Shown in pieces: positions 9,361 to 16,408 of a DNA stretch of 40,580 nucleotides (position 1 is the first letter of the stretch; every line of letters starts with the position of its first letter). Under the pieces are notes generated by a model that was given only the letters and a program-made list of their open reading frames with translations, was not told where the DNA came from and searched no databases. Origin of the DNA: Lachnospiraceae bacterium (GTDB lineage: Bacteria > Bacillota > Clostridia > Lachnospirales > Lachnospiraceae); the NCBI GenBank assembly GCA_024698075.1, contig JAILRP010000099.1, positions 1 through 40,580 of the forward strand. Direction: 5' to 3'. The position numbers and the translations under genes were made by a program.

Positions 9361-9752
9361 GCATCTATGACGATATCATCAGCCATCCGCACCACCGGTC
9401 GGATAAACACCCGCATATGCCGATGTCTTCACGGGCAGCGCAGTTCTCGCCCTTTGCGGCGCTCACCGGATATGACGAGATGGTGGATGAGACACAGCGC
9501 CTGACATATGAGAAGATAACTCTCGATACGGACGCCGCGGAAGAGCTTGACCGCAGGATACAGATGATCGGACAGGGCAAAAGAGCCGCTGCCATCACAT
9601 ATTTTCTGCCTGACCCCTTCAAGGGAGGCGGATCATATACTATCGCGTCGGGGAATATAAAGAAGATCGATGCGGCCGAAGAAAAGATCGTCATGGAAGA
9701 CGGAACGGCCATTGCGGTCGATGATATTTTCGATATCAGTTTTCTCGAATGA
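9357..9752 (+). CDS. YolD-like family protein
   Basis: 131 residues with the family's N-terminal core SSRAAQFSPFAALTGYDEM (about 23-41) and a small beta-rich C-terminus. YolD-like proteins are usually encoded immediately after UvrX/ImuB-type polymerases and are thought to be UmuD-like accessories, though their activity is not settled. Here the start overlaps the polymerase stop by four bases, so both belong to the SOS operon. It converges on the HD-GYP gene with 11 bases between stops. Confidence 0.9.
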   Translation: MSIYDDIISHPHHRSDKHPHMPMSSRAAQFSPFAALTGYDEMVDETQRLTYEKITLDTDAAEELDRRIQMIGQGKRAAAITYFLPDPFKGGGSYTIASGNIKKIDAAEEKIVMEDGTAIAVDDIFDISFLE

Positions 9753-9763
9753 AGCTGCTCCTG

Positions 9764-12100
9764 TCAGACATATACTTCATGGCCCATGTCGGATTCCGAA
9801 CTTGTGCCGATCTCAGGGGTTACGGCGGTCGCCGGGTTTATGGCAGCAGCCGGGCTCATATCCGCATAATGTATCCTTATATTGGTTATGGCACACTGGT
9901 CACCGGTAAGGCATACATACATCTCCTCGGGCATTTCAAGCACCGTGGTCGTGCTTCTGACGCCGATCCCGAGATTGTTCGTTGTCGTTATGATCCTGTC
10001 GCCGTCTATCTTGAAGTATACGGTACAGTCGTAGCCGATCTTGTTGGCTTCCTTCCAAGCATCCCATCCGGTAAACTCATCACCTAAGTTCACGATGAGC
10101 TTGTTCCTTGCAACGCGCTCGGCTTCCCAGTTCTCGCCGTCCAGCCTTATAAGCGCATATTCAAGGTATCCGTCGCCGAGCGGCTTTCTGCCGGGCGACC
10201 AGAACAGGTCTATGTACGCGCAGTGCCATACAAGGCGGGCCATCGGAAGGCTCTTAGTGTGGAACGTTATCTTCATTCCGTCGCGGAGAGGAACACCGAT
10301 AGTGGAATCGCTCCGGTATCCGTCTATCTGAACGTTCGGAAGGTCACCCTCCGGTCCGTCTATATAGCTTATCTCTTCCGCAATCCTCGTGATATAGTCA
10401 TTCGGAACGGCTTCTTCAGCTGTTGAGATGCTCATATAGGACAGATGGCAGTTTTCGCCGGTAAGGCCGAGGTATGAGTATCTCGTATTGTCGGGAAGTG
10501 CGATCGTGAAGCTGTAATAAGACGACCTTAAGGTATCGTTTATCTTTATCTGTACATGGTCCTTCACCCTGACCGCTTCGATCTCGTAGACCGTGCTCCT
10601 GCGTCTGGCAAACGTATCGGCCTGACCGATCCCGGTTCCCTCCGCGGCAACCTTCCTTGCGCCTTCGCACTCATATTCCCCGTCAGCCCAGAGGACCGCA
10701 TATTCGAAATAGTTGAGTTCACTTACGTTCCTGGGGCTGTCGTGATATCGTCCGTCAAGGGAGTCAAACAGTATCATGCAGAAACGGAATCCGCTGCCGG
10801 CAGATTCTGCCGCCTCACACTTGAAGCGGATCGTTTTGGTCTCCTGACCGAGCAGTATCCCGTCACTTATCTCATCCCTGTTCTTTTTGCTTATAAGATC
10901 ATTCTTCCATGACAGCTCTGAAAGTGTAGCCTTCTCTTTCATCTCATATTCGGTATCAAGGTCTATGAGATGCTGCATCATCTTGGCATACTTCGGATCA
11001 AACTGGGTTCCGGCACCCTTTACGATCTCCTCCCTTACCGACTGCTGTGGAATGGTCTTACGGTAGCTTCTCTTTGAAGTCATCGCATCATATGCATCCG
11101 CAACGGATATGATCCTTGCGATCTCCGGGATATCCTCGCCCTTAAGCCTGTCCGGATAGCCTTTTCCGTCATACCTCTCATGATGGTGCCTTGCACCGAC
11201 CATAAGGCCCGGATACTCGGTTATGCTGTTCAGTATCTGGGCACCGAGGACCGGATGCTGCTTGATGATCTCATATTCCTCGTCCGTCAGCTTTCCCTCT
11301 TTGTTGATGATGCTCTCGGGAATTCCGATCTTTCCGACATCATGAAGGAGCGCGACATAATATATCTCTTCACACTCTGCGCTGCTCTTGCCGCTGAGTT
11401 CGGCCATACGCCGCGAATACTCGGCAACTCTTGAGGAATGTCCGTGCGTATATCTGTCCTTTGCATCTATCGCGTTAACGAGCGCGCTCGCTGTCTGTTC
11501 GAACAGGCGCTTTAAGTTCTTGTCCTCTTCTTCCCGTCGTGACAGGGCCATCTGGAATGAGATGAGCATGTAGATTATCATGCCCACGATGAATATGGCC
11601 GCTATCGCATCGAAATAGTTTCCTCCCCTTGAATATTCGGTGACAAGCGAGGGGAATCTGTATCCGACTATCCAGCACGCGGTAAGGATCGCCATGTTGA
11701 GGACGAGCATGATGTACTTGAGCCTGCCGTCAAGTATGAGGGCGATATATATCATCCCGAGAAGAAGCCATACCGGGGCTCCGCCTGAAGCGCCTCCGTT
11801 CGTAAAGAACATCACCGGCAGGAAAATGACGACGACAACAACAGAGAGCACGATCTTGGCCGTCGCGATCTTCTTTTTCTTATATGAATAATATACATAT
11901 GCCGTAAAGCCCAGGGCCCCCGCGAGCGTGGAAAGCGTGGCAGAGCGCGGCTCATGCATGATCAGCCCGCATGGGACCGCCGCAATGAGCGATACGAGCA
12001 CCATGACCGAAAACAGCATGAATGACCTGTCGCTGAGCGGCACCGACGGGTCAAAAATATAATCCCTGCTTTTGGCGAATAATTCTTTTATCCTGTCCAT
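9764..12100 (-). CDS. Membrane HD-GYP protein with a duplicated C-terminal module
   Basis: 778 residues. The N-terminus has five or six membrane helices (28-185), followed by a canonical HD-GYP domain (about 197-385: LLHDVGKIGIP with H253-D254, HHHERYDGKGYP with H305-307 and GYP 314-316), predicted to hydrolyse c-di-GMP. The last ~360 residues have no membrane segment and should be cytoplasmic. They contain two similar beta-rich modules, roughly 419-560 and 598-745, ending in the matching strings YLGLTGENCHLSYMSI and YVCLTGDQCAITNIRI. I do not recognise this module; a lectin-like beta-sandwich that senses a ligand is one possibility. The ribosome site before ATG 12100 is weak. Two palindromes lie upstream. 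Confidence 0.9.
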   Translation of the reverse strand: MDRIKELFAKSRDYIFDPSVPLSDRSFMLFSVMVLVSLIAAVPCGLIMHEPRSATLSTLAGALGFTAYVYYSYKKKKIATAKIVLSVVVVVIFLPVMFFTNGGASGGAPVWLLLGMIYIALILDGRLKYIMLVLNMAILTACWIVGYRFPSLVTEYSRGGNYFDAIAAIFIVGMIIYMLISFQMALSRREEEDKNLKRLFEQTASALVNAIDAKDRYTHGHSSRVAEYSRRMAELSGKSSAECEEIYYVALLHDVGKIGIPESIINKEGKLTDEEYEIIKQHPVLGAQILNSITEYPGLMVGARHHHERYDGKGYPDRLKGEDIPEIARIISVADAYDAMTSKRSYRKTIPQQSVREEIVKGAGTQFDPKYAKMMQHLIDLDTEYEMKEKATLSELSWKNDLISKKNRDEISDGILLGQETKTIRFKCEAAESAGSGFRFCMILFDSLDGRYHDSPRNVSELNYFEYAVLWADGEYECEGARKVAAEGTGIGQADTFARRRSTVYEIEAVRVKDHVQIKINDTLRSSYYSFTIALPDNTRYSYLGLTGENCHLSYMSISTAEEAVPNDYITRIAEEISYIDGPEGDLPNVQIDGYRSDSTIGVPLRDGMKITFHTKSLPMARLVWHCAYIDLFWSPGRKPLGDGYLEYALIRLDGENWEAERVARNKLIVNLGDEFTGWDAWKEANKIGYDCTVYFKIDGDRIITTTNNLGIGVRSTTTVLEMPEEMYVCLTGDQCAITNIRIHYADMSPAAAINPATAVTPEIGTSSESDMGHEVYV

Positions 12101-12118
12101 AACTCGTTTCTACCGTTT

Positions 12119-12135
12119 ATGGCAGATTCTGCCAT
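12119..12135. repeat. Perfect 17-base palindrome upstream of the HD-GYP gene
   Basis: ATGGCAGATTCTGCCAT has eight-base arms around a single base. It lies 19 bases before the HD-GYP start, downstream of the likely transcription start, so it could be an operator or a short leader hairpin. No T-run follows it. Confidence 0.6.
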
Positions 12136-12152
12136 ATAATATGTCTGATTTA

Positions 12153-12172
12153 GTGACATAATATTATATCAC
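12153..12172. repeat. 20-base near-perfect palindrome over the HD-GYP promoter
   Basis: GTGACATAATATTATATCAC has nine of ten pairs matching. It spans the extended -10 of the HD-GYP gene and the last codons of the esterase, so it is placed like an operator. Confidence 0.5.
12163..12171 (-). promoter_or_regulatory. Extended -10 promoter of the membrane HD-GYP gene
   Basis: On the minus strand TGATATAAT is a perfect extended -10. No good -35 is visible. Transcription would begin near 12156, giving a leader of about 55 bases that contains the 17-base palindrome. Confidence 0.5.
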
Positions 12173-12915
12173 ATCATTTCACAAAGAAAATCACGAATTG
12201 CAGCGCTAACCTTGTCAAGATGGCTGTTGTAGCAGTGGTCGTCACCCTTTATCGTTACAAGCTCGGCATTTTTATAAAGACCCGCTGCCTTTACCCCGTA
12301 TTCATACGGCACGGCCTCATCCTCATCTCCGTGGATGATGAGCACCGGTCCGCAGTACCTTGCGATCTCGTCCTCGACGTGGATAGTCTGGGCAACCCTT
12401 ATGTAATTGCCTGAGAGGATATTCTCCTCGTCCTGGACGAATTCATCGGGAATGTTCACGGGATCGACCTTCGTCCCGAGCATTTCGCCAAGGCGTGCCC
12501 TCTCCGGTATCATCCACGCGGGAGACATCGGTATCACGGCCTTAAATACATCCGGGCACATCCCCGCGATCAGCATGACAAGCAGCCCGCCCTGTGAATG
12601 CCCGCATATGTACATATCCGTCACAAAATCAAGCGTCTTGGCATGGTCCACCACGTCGAGCATGTTCGTGACCCATTTGTAGAGTGTATGGTCGCGGAAT
12701 CTCCCTCCGCTTTTTCCGTGCCCGTACATCTCGACGCGAAGTGCCGCCATGCCGGAAGCCACGGCCGCATCCGCAGCTGCTATAATGTGGTCTTCCTCCA
12801 TATGCCCCGTATACCCGTGAACAACGATGACCAGCGGACACTTTTTTGCGCCCTCAGGCATCTCAAGCTTTGCATGTATCTTTATCCCGTCACTGTCTAT
12901 AAAATATTCTTTCAT
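12169..12915 (-). CDS. Alpha/beta hydrolase, Est1E/cinnamoyl-esterase type
   Basis: 248-residue cytoplasmic serine hydrolase without a signal peptide. Seen: oxyanion motif HGYTGH (H33), nucleophile elbow GHSQGG (S107), acid in HGDEDEAVP (D197 or D199) and catalytic H227 in GDDHCY. Length and motif order fit feruloyl/cinnamoyl esterases of rumen Butyrivibrio and of lactobacilli, which release hydroxycinnamic acids from plant cell-wall esters; a general acyl esterase or lipase is the alternative. I chose ATG 12915 because AGAGG lies six bases before it and directly abuts the ATG at 12921. It is a single gene, divergent from hflX. Confidence 0.85.
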   Translation of the reverse strand: MKEYFIDSDGIKIHAKLEMPEGAKKCPLVIVVHGYTGHMEEDHIIAAADAAVASGMAALRVEMYGHGKSGGRFRDHTLYKWVTNMLDVVDHAKTLDFVTDMYICGHSQGGLLVMLIAGMCPDVFKAVIPMSPAWMIPERARLGEMLGTKVDPVNIPDEFVQDEENILSGNYIRVAQTIHVEDEIARYCGPVLIIHGDEDEAVPYEYGVKAAGLYKNAELVTIKGDDHCYNSHLDKVSAAIRDFLCEMM

Positions 12916-12958
12916 ATCCATCCTCTGCGTATTCTCGGAATCTCATCCCATTATGAGT

Positions 12959-12973
12959 TCGGCTTCGCCGAAG
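12959..12973. repeat. Short GC hairpin in the esterase-hflX intergenic region
   Basis: TTCGGCTTCGCCGAA forms a six-base stem that can present a UUCG-type loop. It would lie in the esterase leader. No T-run follows on either strand. Confidence 0.5.
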
Positions 12974-13001
12974 GGCAGGCCGCATGTCAGGTCACAACAT
13001 A

Positions 13002-13017
13002 ATATTATGCATAATAT
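13002..13017. repeat. Perfect 16-base AT-rich palindrome between esterase and hflX
   Basis: ATATTATGCATAATAT is fully self-complementary and contains -10-like hexamers on both strands. It may be a shared operator or simply overlapping -10 elements. No matching -35 sites are clear. Confidence 0.45.
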
Positions 13018-13078
13018 CCGTTAATAATTCAAGGATTTTGCATTGCCGTCCGGCCCGGAAGGGAGTAAACTTATTCCC

Positions 13079-14383
13079 ATGGAAAACAGCGGAAGCGAAA
13101 ATCTCATACCCGCAGTACTTGTGGGACTTAGAACATATGAATCCGATGACGAATTCGGCCATGCACTCGATGAGCTTGCAAGCCTGTGCGAAGCATGCGA
13201 ACTTGAAGTTAAGGATACGGTAACGCAGACACTCCCCCATCCGGAGACTGCCACCTGGATCGGCACCGGAAAAGCGGAGGAACTCATGTACAGCGTACGT
13301 GCCACCGGCGCGGAGTGTGCCGTCTGCCTCGGAAACCTTTCCCCCACGCAGATGAAGAACCTGCAGAAGATAATAGGCGTCGAGGTATGGGACAGGACGG
13401 GCCTGATACTCGAGATCTTCTCGAGAAGGGCCCGCACGCGCGAAGCCAGGCTTCAGGTGGAGTCCGCATACCTTCAGTATATGATGCCGCGCCTTACCGG
13501 AATGTGGCAGCACCTCGGCCGTCAGGGCGGCGGTGGCGGCAGCCGCGCCAACAAAGGTATAGGCGAGAAACAGATAGAGCTCGACAGGCGGCAGATCTCA
13601 CGGCGCATTGCAGAGCTCCGCAAAGAACTGTCGCAGATAGAGCGCACACGCGACACACAGCGCAGGGGCCGCGGACGCGGGGGCCTGAGCCAGGTCGCGC
13701 TCGTCGGATACACGAACGCCGGCAAGTCCTCTCTCATGAACCGGCTTCTTTCCATGTCGGTATCATCCTCGGAAAAAGAGGAAAAGAAAGTCTTCGAAAA
13801 AGACATGCTGTTCGCAACGCTCGACACGTCGATCCGCAAGATCGCCATTCCGGAGCGCCGTCCGTTCCTTCTGTCAGATACCGTCGGTTTCATCGAAAAC
13901 ATACCGCACGATCTCATAAAGGCATTCCGCTCAACCCTTGCCGAAGTAAAGTATGCCGATGTCCTTCTGATAGTGATGGACTCTTCCGATCCGCATCATG
14001 AGACGCACAAAAAGATCACGGAGGATACCCTCCGCGATCTCGACTGCCTCGTCATTCCGAGGATATATGTATATAACAAAGCCGACCTGCGCGATGAAAA
14101 CCTTACCGTCCGGAACATTCCCGGAAGCGGCAGCGTATATATCTCCGCGAAGACGGGCTATGGGATCGGCGATCTTTTGGATGCCCTCTCTGCCTGCTTT
14201 GCGGCCGAAAGCCGCACGATAGACGTTGTAATCCCGTATTCCATGGGAGATCTTATCAATCTGATACACACCGGGGCAGAGGTAACCTCAGAAAACTTTG
14301 AGGCGGACGGGGTGCACATATCGGCTTCCGCTCCCCGCTCTCTTGCCGAGCATGTCACCTCGGTGCTCTCCCCCGGCATGTAA
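13079..14383 (+). CDS. hflX: GTPase HflX, ribosome-associated
   Basis: 434-residue HflX, a GTPase that binds stalled or stressed ribosomes and helps split the subunits. The N-terminal domain includes GTGKAEEL, followed by a basic Gly-rich linker (GRQGGGGGSRANKG) and a helical region. The G domain has G1 GYTNAGKSS (210-218), G3 DTVGF (267-271) and G4 NKAD (333-336), with a short C-terminal domain. The start is uncertain: ATG 13079 has GGGAG 13 bases upstream, while TTG 13043 has AAGGA at seven bases and would add 12 residues. It is monocistronic and its end converges on the DUF4097 gene with seven bases between. Confidence 0.95.
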   Translation: MENSGSENLIPAVLVGLRTYESDDEFGHALDELASLCEACELEVKDTVTQTLPHPETATWIGTGKAEELMYSVRATGAECAVCLGNLSPTQMKNLQKIIGVEVWDRTGLILEIFSRRARTREARLQVESAYLQYMMPRLTGMWQHLGRQGGGGGSRANKGIGEKQIELDRRQISRRIAELRKELSQIERTRDTQRRGRGRGGLSQVALVGYTNAGKSSLMNRLLSMSVSSSEKEEKKVFEKDMLFATLDTSIRKIAIPERRPFLLSDTVGFIENIPHDLIKAFRSTLAEVKYADVLLIVMDSSDPHHETHKKITEDTLRDLDCLVIPRIYVYNKADLRDENLTVRNIPGSGSVYISAKTGYGIGDLLDALSACFAAESRTIDVVIPYSMGDLINLIHTGAEVTSENFEADGVHISASAPRSLAEHVTSVLSPGM

Positions 14384-14390
14384 ATACATG

Positions 14391-15284
14391 CTATTTCACG
14401 TTTACGCCGACTTCACCGCTTGATGTCTTAACGGTTATCCGTTTGTCTCCGGTCCCTTCCTTAACGTACTGTTTTTCCGACTCGGTCCCGTTTACAAAAA
14501 TGTCCCCCGATGAAGTCTTGATGTCATATGAGTATTCGCTCTCATCTCCTATGAGTCCGATGGCTACATCACCCGAACTTGCCGTGCATGAAACACTGCC
14601 TGCCTCCGAATCGGATATAACCATTTCCCCCGACGAGGTGGTGCAGCTGATCTCATCCGCAGATGAATGAAGCAGTGAAATGTCTCCGGAAGAGCATGTA
14701 AACTTTCCCTTTCCCATCCTCAGCTTATCTGCAACGATCTCCCCGGAACTCGTCGTGACGCTTATGTCATCGCCCTCGACGTCGTTCATTACGACTTCCC
14801 CGGAGCTTGTATTGATGGTACCGGCAAGCTTGACAGACTCTGCCATTATCTCTCCCGAGGATGAGTCTATGTTAACGCTGATGACCCCCGCACTTTCAGG
14901 TACGGTTATCGTATATGAATTCTCAACATATCCCGTCGTAAATCCGAAGCTTATGAATCCCGTGCTTGGCTGCTTAACCGTCAGCGTTCCGTTCTCTTCG
15001 GTAATCTCCGGCACCTTGTTTTTTTCGGTCCTGTATGAAAGGCTATACGAATCCCCGCGGAGAATGATCACATCTATCGAAGAGACATCGAGTTCAAGTG
15101 TGTCAAAATCGCTTAGGACGACCGTATCAGACGCCAGTCCGCCGTCATCTTCATAGCTCATGTTTTCATAGTTAATGCCCCACTGGCTCCTTCCGCCGAA
15201 AAATATCCCGAGCATTGTTATGATTATCCCCGCCGGAAGCAGCACTGCCGCTGCTATCAGTATATTTCTAACCGTTCTGTTCAT
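14391..15284 (-). CDS. Membrane-anchored DUF4097-type beta-repeat protein
   Basis: 297 residues: one N-terminal transmembrane helix (about 8-30), then an extracytoplasmic domain rich in short beta strands. Eight copies of SSG followed by E or D recur about every 17-20 residues from ~145 to the end, as expected for a stacked beta-solenoid of the DUF4097 (LiaG-like) family. Its molecular role is not established. It is the last gene of a padR-DUF1700-DUF4097 operon, and its ATG overlaps the previous stop by four bases. Such trios are common in Firmicutes and are usually thought to act in envelope homeostasis. Confidence 0.85.
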   Translation of the reverse strand: MNRTVRNILIAAAVLLPAGIIITMLGIFFGGRSQWGINYENMSYEDDGGLASDTVVLSDFDTLELDVSSIDVIILRGDSYSLSYRTEKNKVPEITEENGTLTVKQPSTGFISFGFTTGYVENSYTITVPESAGVISVNIDSSSGEIMAESVKLAGTINTSSGEVVMNDVEGDDISVTTSSGEIVADKLRMGKGKFTCSSGDISLLHSSADEISCTTSSGEMVISDSEAGSVSCTASSGDVAIGLIGDESEYSYDIKTSSGDIFVNGTESEKQYVKEGTGDKRITVKTSSGEVGVNVK

Positions 15285-15862
15285 TGTATGGTTTCCTCCG
15301 TTTTACTCCTCTTCCTTCTGAACGTTACGCGGATGAGCGCACGTGCTCCGTAATAAATCCCGAATCCGATAAGCACCCCGAGTGCGAGCGAGGTGATCCC
15401 CATCCCGAAAATGACCATTTTCTGGGCTATTCCCGGTGCCGTCCACATAAATACGAACGATGCCAGTCCGGCTGCCACAAGTGCGACAGCGGTAGCGGCA
15501 AATGAGATGAAAAGCGATGCGATAACGATAACGAGTGCAAATGCGAGCACAAGGACCACTATGGCAAGCGGAAGCGACAGCGGGAGGGACAGGGCTCCGA
15601 GAACATAAAGCCATGCTATCGTCGCACGCCCTTTTGCCGTCTTGTTCTCCTCGTATTCATCAACGTGCTTCTTAGTGCACTCTTCCAATATCTTCTTGGC
15701 GGCATCTTTGGGATTTTCAAGCTTTTCGGATACATCATCCGCCTCGCCTATGCCCATGTCGCTCATCAGTTCATTATAATATTCGATGGCGTCCTCCCTG
15801 TCTTCTCCTGGGATATATTTGAGACGCCTGCTGAGCTCTTTAATGTATTCAGTCCTGTTCAT
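15281..15862 (-). CDS. DUF1700 family membrane protein
   Basis: 193 residues. The N-terminal soluble part starts MNRTEYIKELSRRLKYIPGE, the usual DUF1700 helical domain, with an acidic region to about 75. It is followed by four hydrophobic segments (about 80-180) and a basic tail. GGAG lies seven bases before ATG 15862, which supports this start over a longer in-frame reading. The start overlaps padR by 14 bases, and the stop overlaps the DUF4097 gene by four. The family is regularly paired with a PadR regulator and is probably regulated by it; no biochemical function is known to me. Confidence 0.87.
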   Translation of the reverse strand: MNRTEYIKELSRRLKYIPGEDREDAIEYYNELMSDMGIGEADDVSEKLENPKDAAKKILEECTKKHVDEYEENKTAKGRATIAWLYVLGALSLPLSLPLAIVVLVLAFALVIVIASLFISFAATAVALVAAGLASFVFMWTAPGIAQKMVIFGMGITSLALGVLIGFGIYYGARALIRVTFRRKRSKTEETIQ

Positions 15863-16205
15863 CACTGTCTCCTTTGTCTGTTTCATTGTCAGGGCCTGCC
15901 GGGGGTGAGAGAAGTTCATCGATCTTGGTCTTGTATATCTCCCACTCTTTGGCATAGGTGGCAAGAAGCTTCTGTCCCTCATCCGTTATCGCGTAGTAGC
16001 GTCTGTTCCGTCCGCCATAAGGCTCATCGTAAGTCCTTAAATGTCCCGCCTTCTGAAGCCGCCGGAGCACCGGATACAGTGTAGACTCCGATATGTCGAC
16101 GACCTGCCGCATCTTCTGCGTGAGCGTGTATCCGTATGAGTCCTCGCTGTTGACGATGCCGAGGACACACGCATCAAGAAGCGGTGCTGTAAGCTGATAT
16201 GTCAT
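15849..16205 (-). CDS. PadR family transcriptional repressor
   Basis: 118 residues: PadR winged helix (1-~90; LLDACVLGIV, SYGYTLTQKM, STLYPVLRRLQKAGHL, GGRNRRYYAITDEG) followed by a short helix and a disordered acidic tail. PadR proteins are dimeric repressors that often control their own operon and respond to envelope stress or toxic compounds. A strong AAAGGAGG site lies seven bases before the ATG. The promoter upstream carries a palindrome over its -10, consistent with autorepression of this three-gene operon. Confidence 0.92.
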   Translation of the reverse strand: MTYQLTAPLLDACVLGIVNSEDSYGYTLTQKMRQVVDISESTLYPVLRRLQKAGHLRTYDEPYGGRNRRYYAITDEGQKLLATYAKEWEIYKTKIDELLSPPAGPDNETDKGDSDEQD

Positions 16206-16249
16206 GCCATTACCTCCTTTCCGGCGATTTATATCATTCCTTGTATGAT

Positions 16250-16278
16250 ACTATACGTCGTATAATATTATTTGTCAA
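16250..16278 (-). promoter_or_regulatory. Promoter of the padR operon
   Basis: On the minus strand TTGACA (16278-16273), 17 bases, then TATAGT (16255-16250). It is a near-consensus sigma-A promoter about 45 bases before the padR start. Confidence 0.85.
16252..16264. promoter_or_regulatory. Candidate PadR operator
   Basis: TATACGTCGTATA is a perfect 13-base palindrome covering most of the -10 element. A second inverted pair, GTAT-N6-ATAC on the minus strand, lies directly downstream. The position fits autorepression; binding is inferred. Confidence 0.55.
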
Positions 16279-16317
16279 CATATATTTCTCATTTTTTTTA
16301 GGAAACGTCCATGACGC

Positions 16318-16364
16318 AAAAATCCCTGCCGTATCAGGATATTTTATAGCCCGCGGCAGGGATT
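16318..16364 (-). terminator. Intrinsic terminator of the FecR/MATE/cyclase operon
   Basis: The arms AATCCCTGCCG (16321-16331) and CGGCAGGGATT (16354-16364) form an 11-base perfect stem around a 22-base loop. Five T residues follow on the minus strand, about 45 bases beyond the cyclase stop. Confidence 0.8.
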
Positions 16365-16408
16365 AATATTTTTATATTGTATTTTACGCATCCCGAAGCC
16401 AATTATGT

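Noticed and set aside
13315..14001. 228-codon plus-strand frame inside hflX
   Set aside because: Extremely Arg/Pro/His-rich, the typical out-of-frame product of GC-rich coding DNA; hflX occupies the same bases with all G motifs.
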